Source of the DNA: Aquabacterium sp.
Lineage (GTDB): Bacteria; Pseudomonadota; Gammaproteobacteria; Burkholderiales; Burkholderiaceae_C
Direction: 5' to 3'
Assembly (NCBI GenBank): GCA_004322345.1
Contig: SCTQ01000333.1
Location: 1-52,648 of the forward strand
Length of the DNA: 52,648 nt
Shown here: one piece after another, positions 42,867 through 50,960 of the stretch
Position numbering within the stretch: position 1 is the stretch's first letter
Layout of the letters: each line of letters begins with the position of its first letter
The notes under the pieces: model-generated
What the model saw: only the letters and a program-made list of their open reading frames with translations
What the model was told of the DNA's origin: nothing
Databases searched by the model: none
Program-made: the position numbers and the translations under genes

Positions 42867-44096
42867 TCAGGCCGCGACCGGGCGGCGCGCGGGGACGGGG
42901 TCTTCTTCGATGGGCAGGTTGGCGAGGGCGGCGGCCACTGCAAGGACGATGTCCGCGTACCACATCCAGTGGTAATCGCCGCTGGTGGCACGGGCGATGC
43001 CGCCCAGCCAGGCGCCGAAGAAGCCGCCGATCTGGTGCGACAGCAAGGTCATGCCGAACAGCGTCGCCAGGTAGCGCGTGCCGAAGAGCTTGCCCACCAG
43101 TCCCACGGTGGGCGGCACGGTGGACAGCCAGGTGAAGCCCAGGGCTGCACCGAAGACATAGAAGGTCGCCGGCGTCTTGGGCGCGACGAGGTAGACGGCG
43201 ACGATGATCCCGCGCAGCAGGTAGTTCCAGAACAGGATCACCTTCATCTGCATGCGGCTGGACAGGGCGCCCGCGGTCAGGCTGCCGGCGATGTTGGCCA
43301 GGCCGATGACCGACAGCGCGGTGGCCGCGACGGACGCCGGCAGGCCGCACAGCCCGACCTCGCCCGGCAGGTGGGTGACCAGGAAGGCGATGTGGAAGCC
43401 GCAGACGAAGAAGCCGGCGTGCAGGCACCAGTAGCTCTTGTTGCGGAAGGCCACGCGGAGCTGCTCGCGCATGCCGCCATCGGCTGCGGCGGCGTGGCCC
43501 GCGTGCGCCGGCTGCCGCAGCGCACGCGCCAGCGGCAGCGTGAACAGCGCGCTGGCGCCCAGCGCGACCATCGCCACCACCCAGCCGTAGGCGGAGATCA
43601 TGGCCTGGTTGATGATGGCGAAGATGCCCTGGCCGAAGCTGCCGCCGGCGTTGATGAAGCCCGAGGCGAAGGCCCGGCGCTCCGCCGGCAGGCGCTGCGC
43701 CGTGGCGCCGATCAGGATGGAGAAGCTGCCGGCCGCCGCACCCGCCGGTGCCATCAGCCCGGCGGTGACGATGAGCATCCCCTGGCTGTGCACGAAGGGG
43801 GTGAGAGCCGTGCCCGCCGCCAGCAGCACGCCTCCGAGCACGACGACCCGCGCCGGTCCCCAGCGGTCTGCCATCGCGCCGAACACCGGCTGGAAGGCGC
43901 CCCAGGCCAGCTGCGCGATCGCGAAGGCGAAGCTGATGCTGACCAGCCCCAGGCCGGTGGCCGTGTTCAGCGGCGAGATGAACAGCCCCATGGACTGCCG
44001 CGCGCCCATCGTCAGCACGAAGATGGCCGAGGCGGCGAGCACCAGCGGCCAGAACGCAGGGGTTGGCGCGGGGGCGCCGGCTGAAGGGGTGGACAT
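42867..44096 (-). CDS. MFS transporter
   Basis: 409 aa with 12 predicted membrane helices. ADRWGPARVVVLGG after helix 2 is the MFS loop motif. The helix 4-5 region has LIVTAGLMAPAGAAAGSFS. It resembles the NarK/OxlT-like MFS group that carries carboxylic acids. Location near thiolase and thioesterase genes suggests uptake of an acid or aromatic substrate. Confidence 0.9.
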   Translation of the reverse strand: MSTPSAGAPAPTPAFWPLVLAASAIFVLTMGARQSMGLFISPLNTATGLGLVSISFAFAIAQLAWGAFQPVFGAMADRWGPARVVVLGGVLLAAGTALTPFVHSQGMLIVTAGLMAPAGAAAGSFSILIGATAQRLPAERRAFASGFINAGGSFGQGIFAIINQAMISAYGWVVAMVALGASALFTLPLARALRQPAHAGHAAAADGGMREQLRVAFRNKSYWCLHAGFFVCGFHIAFLVTHLPGEVGLCGLPASVAATALSVIGLANIAGSLTAGALSSRMQMKVILFWNYLLRGIIVAVYLVAPKTPATFYVFGAALGFTWLSTVPPTVGLVGKLFGTRYLATLFGMTLLSHQIGGFFGAWLGGIARATSGDYHWMWYADIVLAVAAALANLPIEEDPVPARRPVAA

Positions 44097-44128
44097 GGCG
44101 GCCTCGACGGGGAACGGGGGAGGCGACC

Positions 44129-44647
44129 TTAGCGCGAAGCCGGTTTTCCTGCAGGCGCGGCCTCCAGCGGGAACACCAGGCAGCTCGACGAGCCGTGGGC
44201 GATCAGGCGGCCGGCCTCGTCCTCCATGCGCGCCTCGGCCAGCGCCGTGCGGCGGCCGAAGTTGACGATGGTCCCGATGGCCCGCACGCGGCCCGAGCCG
44301 GCCATCAGCGGGCGCAGGAAATTGACCTTCAGATCCAGCGAGGTATAGCCCTGGCCGGGCTCAAGCATGGTGTGCACGGCGCACCCCATGCAGGAATCCA
44401 TCAGGGTGCTGATGTAGCCGCCGTGCACCGTGCCCATCGGGTTGAGGTGCGGCGCTGCCGGACGGCCGATGAAGACGACGCGGCCGGGGGCCACTTCCTC
44501 GATGTCGAAGTCCAGGGTCTGGGCAATGGGCGGGGCCGGCAGGCGGCCGGTGGCGATGCCGCGGATGAACTCCAGCCCGGGGTGGGAGGCCAGGGTCTGC
44601 AGGTCGACCACGCCGTAGCCGGCGGGGCCCTTGTTCAGGTCACTCAT
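44129..44647 (-). CDS. PaaI-family thioesterase
   Basis: 172 aa hotdog thioesterase. HLNPMGTVHGGYISTLMDSC has the catalytic HGG-x4-D pattern at about 85-104. SLDLKVNFLRPLMAGSGRVR follows. It hydrolyses acyl-CoA or phenylacetyl-CoA-type thioesters. It is divergent from the TetR gene across two near-palindromes, so it is probably controlled by that repressor. Confidence 0.92.
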   Translation of the reverse strand: MSDLNKGPAGYGVVDLQTLASHPGLEFIRGIATGRLPAPPIAQTLDFDIEEVAPGRVVFIGRPAAPHLNPMGTVHGGYISTLMDSCMGCAVHTMLEPGQGYTSLDLKVNFLRPLMAGSGRVRAIGTIVNFGRRTALAEARMEDEAGRLIAHGSSSCLVFPLEAAPAGKPASR

Positions 44648-44676
44648 CGCGGTGCTCCATGCCCGTTCGCGGCATT

Positions 44677-44716
44677 CATGATGATCGTCATGCTTTGAAT
44701 CATGATGGCCGTCATG
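44677..44716. promoter_or_regulatory. Two near-palindromic operator-like boxes
   Basis: CATGATGATCGTCATG at 44677-44692 and CATGATGGCCGTCATG at 44701-44716 differ at two bases and are spaced by 24 bp. Both have ATGA/TCAT half-sites. They lie between the divergent thioesterase and TetR genes, the natural place for the repressor to bind. Confidence 0.65.
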
Positions 44717-44764
44717 TATGCTGTCAAGCAGCTGCCCCGTCATTTTTGGAAGGGCCCGATCGCC

Positions 44765-45352
44765 ATGCGTTACCCACCGGAAGAGACCGCCGCCAAGCAC
44801 GAACGCATCCTGGAGGAAGCCGCCCGGCTGTTCCGGGAGCGCGGCTTCGACGGGGTGGGCGTGGCCGAGGTGATGAAGGCCGCGGGGCTGACCCACGGCG
44901 CCTTCTATGCGCACTTCGCGTCGAAGGAAGCGCTGGCCGCGGAGGTGGCGGCCAATTCGGTCGCCCGCGGCCGCGGGCTGATCGCCGAGGCAGGCAAGGC
45001 CGGCTCGCCGCAAGTGCAATACGTACGCAGCTACCTGTCCCGCAGCCACCGGGGCGACCCGGGCGCGGGCTGCGCGATGGCGTCCTTCGGGTCGGACATC
45101 GCACGCCAGCCGGAATCGGTGCGCAGCGCCTATTCCGCCGAGCTGAGCCGTCTCTTCGACGAGATGGCACCGGTGCTGTCCGAAGCCGTGACCGGCGCGG
45201 CTGCGCAGCGGGCCGAGGCGATCCGCCTGATGTCGTCCATGGTGGGCGCGCTGGTGCTGGCGCGCTGCGTCAACGACCCCAAGCTGTCCGACGAGATCCT
45301 GCTGGCCGTGCGGCGCGCCGAGCTCAAGCGGCTGGAGGAAGCCGCCGGCTGA
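44765..45352 (+). CDS. TetR/AcrR-family regulator
   Basis: 195 aa. HTH at about 12-55: HERILEEAARLFRERGFDGV then LTHGAFYAHFASKEALAAEV. The C-terminal ligand part has GAGCAMASFGSDIARQP, typical of the group with TetR_C_16-like ends. ATG 44765 fits the family start MRYPPEE; an in-frame ATG at 44702 lies inside the operator boxes. It probably represses the divergent thioesterase and itself. Confidence 0.92.
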   Translation: MRYPPEETAAKHERILEEAARLFRERGFDGVGVAEVMKAAGLTHGAFYAHFASKEALAAEVAANSVARGRGLIAEAGKAGSPQVQYVRSYLSRSHRGDPGAGCAMASFGSDIARQPESVRSAYSAELSRLFDEMAPVLSEAVTGAAAQRAEAIRLMSSMVGALVLARCVNDPKLSDEILLAVRRAELKRLEEAAG

Positions 45353-45392
45353 GCATGGCCCGGCGGCGACCCCTCGTCTTGTTGTCGTTTCC

Positions 45393-46094
45393 TCAGCGGG
45401 GAGCCAGGTAGGCGGCCTGGTCGGAGCCCAGGGAGCGCTTGACCTGCCGGGTCTGGTCATCGATCAGGATCTCATCGAGACCCGCCTCGATGCCCTCCAG
45501 CGTCAGCCGCGCGACATCCGCGGCGTTCAGCTTGGGCACGTCCAGGCCCTTGGTCAGGTCGGTGTCGATGAAGGACACGTGGACGCCGGCCACCTGGGTG
45601 CCCTGGCCGCGCAGGTGTTGCCTCAGCGCGTTGGTCAATGACCAGGCCGCCGCCTTGGATGCGGCGTACGGCCCCAGGAGTTCCGAGCTGATCCAGCTCG
45701 CGATGGACAGCACGTTGACCAGCGCCCCGCCGCCGTTGGCCTTGAGCACGGGAGCGAAGGCGCGGCTGACATTGAGCGTGCCGAAGTAGTTGGTCTCCAG
45801 CTGGTCGCGTGCGGCCTGCACGCCCTGCTCCGAGAAGAAGGAGTCGATGCGGGCGATGCCGGCGTTGTTGACCAGCAGGTTGACATCGGGGGCGGAGCGC
45901 GCCGCCTCGGCCACCTGCGCGGGATCGGTGACGTCCAGCTTCAGCGGCACGACGCCGGGCAGGTCGATCGAGGACGGGTCACGCGCCGCGGCATAGACCT
46001 TGGCGGCGCCGGCCGCGATCAAGGCCTGGGCGTAGGCGCGTCCCAGGCCACGGTTGGCGCCGGTGACCAGCGCGACGGCTCCGCGGGCCTTCAT
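45393..46094 (-). CDS. Short-chain dehydrogenase/reductase (SDR)
   Basis: 233 aa. NAD(P) site TGANRGLGRAYAQAL at 11-25, NNAG at about 76-79, Ser in LSIASW, and active site YAASK at about 143-147. LDVTDPAQVAEAA fits cofactor preference. It is of the classical type; substrate unknown. It converges on the TetR gene. Confidence 0.93.
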   Translation of the reverse strand: MKARGAVALVTGANRGLGRAYAQALIAAGAAKVYAAARDPSSIDLPGVVPLKLDVTDPAQVAEAARSAPDVNLLVNNAGIARIDSFFSEQGVQAARDQLETNYFGTLNVSRAFAPVLKANGGGALVNVLSIASWISSELLGPYAASKAAAWSLTNALRQHLRGQGTQVAGVHVSFIDTDLTKGLDVPKLNAADVARLTLEGIEAGLDEILIDDQTRQVKRSLGSDQAAYLAPR

Positions 46095-46095
46095 C

Positions 46096-46395
46096 TCAGT
46101 TCACCTTGCGGGCTTCGGCCTTGGAAGCCTGGCGGCCGGCGGCCGTCGGGTTGGCTTCCAGCTGGCTGGCCTTGCGGGCGACGACGGTGGCCGCCACCTG
46201 CTCGGGCGACTCCAGGCGGAACAGCGGGTCGTTGGCCGTGAAGGCCGTGATCTCGGCTTCCTGCTTCAGGTCGGCACGGGTCTGTTCGGCGACCTGTTCG
46301 CGCGTCAGGTCGGCAGCCTGGGCGGACAGCACGGAGACGGACAGCCCGGCGACGAGGGCGAGGGCGCGGGCGGCAGAGGAGGAAAGCTTGGTCAT
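46096..46395 (-). CDS. Small exported protein, DUF4148-like
   Basis: 99 aa. Signal peptide at 1-27 (ALALVAGLSVSVLSAQA), then ADLTREQVAEQTRADLKQEA, resembling the small periplasmic proteins of DUF4148 in Burkholderiales. Mature part is helical and rich in Ala, Glu and Lys. Function unknown. It begins just 1 bp after the SDR gene start on the same strand, with a gap of one base between the genes. Confidence 0.65.
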   Translation of the reverse strand: MTKLSSSAARALALVAGLSVSVLSAQAADLTREQVAEQTRADLKQEAEITAFTANDPLFRLESPEQVAATVVARKASQLEANPTAAGRQASKAEARKVN

Positions 46396-46627
46396 GATGT
46401 GACTCCTGTGGAGGGCGTTGACGTGTCGCGTCGTTCCCACCGCTTCCGCGAGGCCGGGGTGACATACTGTCGTCTGCCGCCGCCCTTGCGGGAACAATTA
46501 AGAATGCGCGTTCTCATATTAGTCAGGTGTTTCCCTTGCGTGAACGTACGCAAAGTAAGCCCCCGGCGCCGAGTGGTTTTGAACTGATCGTTCTTGAATT
46601 GACGCCGCACAGGCGTATATGTGAAGC

Positions 46628-47212
46628 ATGGCAAGACCCCGCTCCTTCGACGAAGGCGAAGCGCTGCAGCAGGCGATGGCGCTGTTCTGGACCCAGGGCT
46701 ACGAGAAGACGTCGATGGACGATCTCGTGCGCGTGACCGGCGTGCACCGGGGCACGCTCTACAGCCTCTACAAGGACAAGCGCGGCATCCTGATCGCCGC
46801 GCTCGACCGCTACATCGAGGACGTCATCCGCCCGATGACGCAGACCCTGCGCTCGGAGCCCGATGGCTGGCAGGCGCTGCAGCGCTTCTTCGAGCACTAC
46901 GTGCAGAAGACCGGCGCCGTCGCGGCGCCGCGCAGCTGCCTGACCGTGCACCTGGCGATGGAGGCCGGCAACGCCGACCCGGACATCGCCGCGCGCCTGC
47001 AGACCACTGCCCGCCTGCTCGAGGACTCCTTCGAGGCCGCCCTGCGCCGCGCCCAGCTCAACGGCGACGTGCCCAAGGACAAGGATGCGCGGCTGCTGGC
47101 CAGCCTGCTGCGCTGCTCGCTGCACGGGCTGCAGGTCTTCGCGCGCGCGACCCCCAGGCACGAGGACTTCAAGGCCATCCCCGGCATGCTGCTGTCGATG
47201 ATCAAGGCCTAG
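46628..47212 (+). CDS. TetR/AcrR-family regulator
   Basis: 194 aa. MARPRSFDEGEALQQAMALF and TQGYEKTSMDDLVRVTGVHR then GTLYSLYKDKRGILIAAL form the HTH region. The C-terminal half carries PRSCLTVHLAMEAGNADPDI, matching the TetR_C_16/AefR-like subgroup. It precedes the lipase gene by 128 bp and may control it, or the DUF4148-like gene divergent from it. AATTAAGAATG-rich DNA before it is AT-richer than average. Confidence 0.92.
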   Translation: MARPRSFDEGEALQQAMALFWTQGYEKTSMDDLVRVTGVHRGTLYSLYKDKRGILIAALDRYIEDVIRPMTQTLRSEPDGWQALQRFFEHYVQKTGAVAAPRSCLTVHLAMEAGNADPDIAARLQTTARLLEDSFEAALRRAQLNGDVPKDKDARLLASLLRCSLHGLQVFARATPRHEDFKAIPGMLLSMIKA

Positions 47213-47277
47213 GCAAGACGAGCCGCCCCCGCGTTCACGGGCGGGTGAAACCTGGGTTCCCGCCGGAGCCGCAAAAC

Positions 47278-47310
47278 CGGATATTTGTTCTGCTACTGAA
47301 CAAATATCCG
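47278..47310. promoter_or_regulatory. Perfect 13-bp inverted repeat before the lipase gene
   Basis: CGGATATTTGTTC and GAACAAATATCCG are exact reverse complements around TGCTACT. It lies 30 bp upstream of the lipase ATG. It could be a terminator stem for the TetR gene, though no T-run follows, or an operator. The half-site GAAC/GTTC also occurs in the region before the TetR gene. Confidence 0.7.
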
Positions 47311-47340
47311 CCCATTGCGACCCACCTCCGGAGACTGCCC

Positions 47341-48249
47341 ATGAACCGCTTCCTCAAGCTGCTGGCCGCGGCCACCCTCGCCTGCAGCGCCCTCGCCGCC
47401 CCGGCCCAGGCTGCATCCGACTATGCGAAGACCAGGTACCCGCTGGTGCTGGTGCACGGCATGGCCGGCTTCGACTCCATCCTGGGCATCGACTACTTCT
47501 ACCAGGTGCCCGCGGACCTGCGCAGGAACGGCGCCACGGTGCTCGTGGCCTCGCTCTCGTCCTTCAACGACAACGACGTGCGTGGCGAGCAACTGCTCAA
47601 GCAGCTGAAGGAATGGGCCGCCGCCCAGGGCTACAGGAAGTTCAACCTGGTCGCCCACAGCCAGGGCGGCCCGACGGCTCGCTACGTGGCCGGCGTGGCG
47701 CCCGAACTGGTGGCCAGCGTGACCACCGTGGGCTCGCCGCACGACCTGCCGGCATCGGCCTCGGGTGACGCGATGGGGGCCATCCTGACCGGCTATCCGC
47801 AGCTCGTCACGCTGCTGGGCCGGACCCTGGGCTGGGCCTCGGGCAGAGCCGGCCTGCCGCAGGATCCCGCTGCACTGCAGGCCTGGGCAGCCGACACCTC
47901 GGCCTTCAATGCGCGCTTCCCGTTGGGCAGGCCCACAGCGGCCTGCGGCCAGGGACCGGAGCAGGCAGGCGGCATCTACTTCTACTCGGTCACCGGCAGC
48001 AAGCCCGCCACCAACATCCTCGACGTATCGGACCTGGTGCTGGGCGCGATCGGCAAGTCGGTCGAGGCCGCCAGCGACGGGCTGGTGCCGGTTTGCTCCA
48101 CGCATTGGGGCAAGGTGCTGCGCGACGACTACCCGTGGAACCACCTCGACGAGATCAACCAGGTCTTCGGGCTGATCGGCCCGGGCGCGCCGGATCCGCT
48201 GGCCTTCTATCGGCAGCAGGCCAACCGGTTGAAGCTCAAAGGCCTCTGA
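47341..48249 (+). CDS. Secreted triacylglycerol lipase, family I
   Basis: 302 aa. Signal peptide 1-24 (ACSALAAPAQA). The catalytic triad is visible: Ser107 in LVAHSQGG, Asp246 in SDGLVPVC and His268 in WNHLDEIN. Oxyanion block YPLVLVHGMAGFDS at 33-46. Cys202 and Cys252 correspond to the conserved disulfide of Pseudomonas/Burkholderia lipases, and the Asp residues at 248 and 270 region suit the Ca2+ site. It is exported, probably via type II secretion. Such lipases usually need a foldase; none is adjacent. Confidence 0.93.
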   Translation: MNRFLKLLAAATLACSALAAPAQAASDYAKTRYPLVLVHGMAGFDSILGIDYFYQVPADLRRNGATVLVASLSSFNDNDVRGEQLLKQLKEWAAAQGYRKFNLVAHSQGGPTARYVAGVAPELVASVTTVGSPHDLPASASGDAMGAILTGYPQLVTLLGRTLGWASGRAGLPQDPAALQAWAADTSAFNARFPLGRPTAACGQGPEQAGGIYFYSVTGSKPATNILDVSDLVLGAIGKSVEAASDGLVPVCSTHWGKVLRDDYPWNHLDEINQVFGLIGPGAPDPLAFYRQQANRLKLKGL

Positions 48250-48319
48250 CCGGGACGGGCCGGGCCGCGCGGGCGGCCTTACATTCGCAGCTGTACCAAG
48301 CAGACTGCCCCGAGACCAC

Positions 48320-48808
48320 ATGCCCAGGAAGAAATCCGAGCCCGTCCCGCCCGCCCACTTCAACCCCCACGTACCGGGCATCGACTACGGCGTACTCGAC
48401 AAGCTGGTCGGCTACGGGATCCGCCGCGCGCAGATCGCCCTCAACGAGATCTTCATCGAGGCGCTGGCCCCCTGGAACATCACGCCGCCGCGCTTCTCGG
48501 CGATGACCATCATCTCGCTGAACCGCGGGCTCAAGCTCACCCAGCTGGCCCAGGTGCTGGGCATCGCGCGGTCCGGCGCGGTGATGCTGGTCGACGCGCT
48601 GGAGGACATGGGTTATGTCGAACGCCTGGACCAGCCCGGTGACGGCCGCGCCTGGGGCCTGGCGTTGACGCGCAAGGGCCAGAAGGACCTGGTGCAGATC
48701 ACCCAGGCCGTGATGGACCAGGACAGGTTGGCCGCACAGCACCTGAGCGCCGAGGAACAGGCCTGGCTATTGAAGATCCTGCTGAAGGTCGCCCACGACG
48801 AGGGCTGA
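48320..48808 (+). CDS. MarR-family regulator
   Basis: 162 aa. Winged helix core: LNEIFIEALAPWNITPPRFS, LTQLAQVLGIARSGAVMLVD, then LEDMGYVERLDQPGDGRAWG and LTRKGQKDL. It is probably a repressor that responds to a phenolic or other small molecule. It follows the lipase gene by 70 bp. Confidence 0.92.
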   Translation: MPRKKSEPVPPAHFNPHVPGIDYGVLDKLVGYGIRRAQIALNEIFIEALAPWNITPPRFSAMTIISLNRGLKLTQLAQVLGIARSGAVMLVDALEDMGYVERLDQPGDGRAWGLALTRKGQKDLVQITQAVMDQDRLAAQHLSAEEQAWLLKILLKVAHDEG

Positions 48809-48814
48809 GCGGCC

Positions 48815-48844
48815 AAAAGAAAACGTCCGCACGGTGGCGGACGT
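48815..48844 (-). terminator. Rho-independent terminator of the methyltransferase gene
   Basis: On the minus strand ACGTCCGC pairs with GCGGACGT around a six-base loop and is followed by TTTTCTTTT. It lies about 90 bp beyond the stop of the methyltransferase gene. Confidence 0.75.
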
Positions 48845-48936
48845 CCGCATGGGCGCAATGATGTGGAGACAACGCCGCGATTTTGTTCATCAGCGCAACA
48901 AAAGAACAGCGGGGTTGTCCGGGCACCGGGCGGGAA

Positions 48937-50112
48937 TCACGTCTTGGACGACAGGCGCCACAACGAGGTGACCTCGGCCGCGCGCGCGGCGTGCAGCGGA
49001 TCCGCGCGGTCCGCCGCCTTGCCGTGGCGCGGGCGGATGTCCAGCCGGCCGGCCACCTGCAGGCCGGCAGCGGCGATCAGGCCCTCCAGCTCGTCGCGCG
49101 GGCGCAGGCCCAGGTGCTCGGCCAGGTCGGACAGGATCAACCAGCCTTCGCCGCCCGGCGCCAGGTGCGCCGCCAGGCCCGCGAGGAAGCCGCGCAGCAT
49201 GCGGCTGTCCGGGTCGTAGACCGCATGCTCGATCGGTGCGTTCGGCTTGGCCGGCACCCACGGCGGGTTGCAGACCACCAGCGGCGCGCGGCCCGGCGGG
49301 AAGAGATCGGCCTGCAGCAGTTCCACTTGGGGCGCCAGCTTCAGCCGGCCGAGGTTCTCCGCGGCGCAGGCCAGCGCTCGCGGGTCCTGGTCGGTGGCGA
49401 CCACGCGCTTGACGCCGCGCCTGGCCAGCAGCGCGGCGATGACGCCGGTGCCGGTGCCGATGTCGAATGCCAGGCTGTCGGCCGAGAGCGTCGCAGGCAG
49501 CGGGGCGCGGGCAATGAGGTCCAGGTACTCGCCGCGCACCGGCGAGAACACGCCGTAGTGCGGATGGATGCACGCGCCCAGCGCAGGGATCTCGACACCC
49601 TTCTTGCGCCACTCGTGCGCGCCGATGAGCCCCAGCAGCTCGCGCAGCGAGGCCGCGTAGTGCTCCTGCGCCGGGCCGTAGGCCTCCAGGCAGGCTGCGC
49701 GCGCGTCGGGTGCGCGGCGCAAGGGGATCGAGTGGTCGGCGTCGAAGGGCAGCAGCAGCATGCCGAGGATGCGGGCGCGTTCGCCCTGGGCCTTGCGATG
49801 GAGGTGGAAGGCCTCGGTGATCGTCGGCTGCTTCGCCGGCGCGCCGGCCTTGGGACGAGCCGGCCGATGCGCCCGGGCCTCGACGCGCCGCGTCAGCGCC
49901 TGCAGCAGGTGGCGAGCGTTCTGGTAGTCGCCGCACCACAGCAGGGCCGTGCCTTCGCAGGCCAGGCGATAGGCCTGGTCTGCGCTGGTACGGTCGTCGG
50001 CCAGCACCACGCGCCTGGGCGGCGGCACGCCGGCCTCGCTGCGCCAACGTGCATGGTGTTCCTCGTCGCCGTCACGCCAGGTGATGCGGGGCAGGTCTCG
50101 TGCTTCAGTCAT
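48937..50112 (-). CDS. Class I methyltransferase, NPPW type
   Basis: 391 aa. The first 180 residues are a helical N-terminal region. The methyltransferase part starts at about 195 with LAFDIGTGTGVIAALLARRG, followed by ATDQDPRALACAAENLGR and the motif LVVCNPPWVPAKPN, which marks N-methylation of amide or amino groups, as in PrmC and RsmC/RlmG. It could act on rRNA or a translation protein. The length exceeds PrmC (about 280), so the N-terminal part may choose the substrate. ATG at 50112. Confidence 0.88.
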   Translation of the reverse strand: MTEARDLPRITWRDGDEEHHARWRSEAGVPPPRRVVLADDRTSADQAYRLACEGTALLWCGDYQNARHLLQALTRRVEARAHRPARPKAGAPAKQPTITEAFHLHRKAQGERARILGMLLLPFDADHSIPLRRAPDARAACLEAYGPAQEHYAASLRELLGLIGAHEWRKKGVEIPALGACIHPHYGVFSPVRGEYLDLIARAPLPATLSADSLAFDIGTGTGVIAALLARRGVKRVVATDQDPRALACAAENLGRLKLAPQVELLQADLFPPGRAPLVVCNPPWVPAKPNAPIEHAVYDPDSRMLRGFLAGLAAHLAPGGEGWLILSDLAEHLGLRPRDELEGLIAAAGLQVAGRLDIRPRHGKAADRADPLHAARAAEVTSLWRLSSKT

Positions 50113-50264
50113 GGGCGGGATTGTCCGGGCAGCGGCATCCCGCTGGCTGGCGGCCTCGCGACAGTCAGGCGCAGGGGCTTGCCGAAGGCGCCACCGCGCC
50201 AGCATGATGCGCACCAGTTGCCGCAGCGCGCCGGGCGGCCCTTCCACACACCGAGGACTCGACC

Positions 50265-50726
50265 ATGACTGCGACGAGCACGCCTGCCCTGCCCTTCTTC
50301 GACCCCTCCGTCTTCAAGTTTCCCGAGCTGCCCGCGCTGTCCTTCGGCAAGCTCGAACTGGCCACGCCGAGCACGCCGCTGGACTTCCCGTTCTTCGTGC
50401 TGAGCCTGATGCAGGGCACCTTCGAAGCCATCGTCAACACCGCGATCGCGCAGATGGAGGCCTACAGCGAGCTGATGCTGCAGGCGACGATGTCCGTCGA
50501 GCACTTCGTGCAGTCCACCGCCGGCGACCTGCCGGCCATCCAGCAGGCCGCCGCGCTGGTGGAAGCCGAGCCGACCCCGGCCGGCCTCGCCAAGGGCATC
50601 AACCGCATCGTCGTCACCGACGGCAAGCCGAAAGCCAAGCCCCCCGCACGCCCCCGCAAGCCGCGCGCGTCCACCGCCGGCAAGACCGTGCGCAGGACGA
50701 CGACCAAGGCAGCCGCAAAGGCCTGA
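50265..50726 (+). CDS. Phasin-like protein with histone-like tail
   Basis: 153 aa. Residues 1-110 are helical and hydrophobic-patterned (FPFFVLSLMQGTFEAIVNTA, then MEAYSELMLQATMSVEHFV), recalling phasins that coat polyhydroxyalkanoate granules. Residues 118-153 are a Lys/Arg/Ala/Pro-rich tail (KPPARPRKPRAS, KTVRRTTTKAAAKA), like H1-type AlgP/PhaF tails. PhaF joins granules to the nucleoid in Pseudomonas by such a tail (family knowledge). No pha genes are in the window. Confidence 0.62.
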   Translation: MTATSTPALPFFDPSVFKFPELPALSFGKLELATPSTPLDFPFFVLSLMQGTFEAIVNTAIAQMEAYSELMLQATMSVEHFVQSTAGDLPAIQQAAALVEAEPTPAGLAKGINRIVVTDGKPKAKPPARPRKPRASTAGKTVRRTTTKAAAKA

Positions 50727-50761
50727 ACCGGCCAAGCGCGGGGCCGCCCCGAGAACACCGG

Positions 50762-50905
50762 CTCAACCCTCCCACCGGCATCACCAGCTGGCAGAGCGGC
50801 AGCGGCCGAGCGCCGGGCCGCTCCCGCAGCGCCTGCTCACCGCTCCCGCCGGCATCACCGACTGGCGGAGGCGGCAGGGGCCGAGCGCCGGGCCGCTCCC
50901 AAGCC
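50762..50905 (+). repeat. Tandem duplication, 74-bp unit, two copies
   Basis: Unit 1 (50762-50835) and unit 2 (50836-50905) share CCGGCATCACC, then GGCCGAGCGCCGGGCCGCTC exactly. They lie between the phasin-like and flavoprotein genes. A long stem, GTCCCCC/GGGGGAC, follows near 50912-50926. Confidence 0.75.
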
Positions 50906-50960
50906 GGCCCCCGTCCCCCCGGGGGACCGGGCCACGTACTCGTGGACCGAGGGGCCCACA

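Noticed and set aside
50912-50926. GTCCCCC/GGGGGAC as attC or transposon end
   Set aside because: No integron or transposase gene nearby and no core-site consensus.
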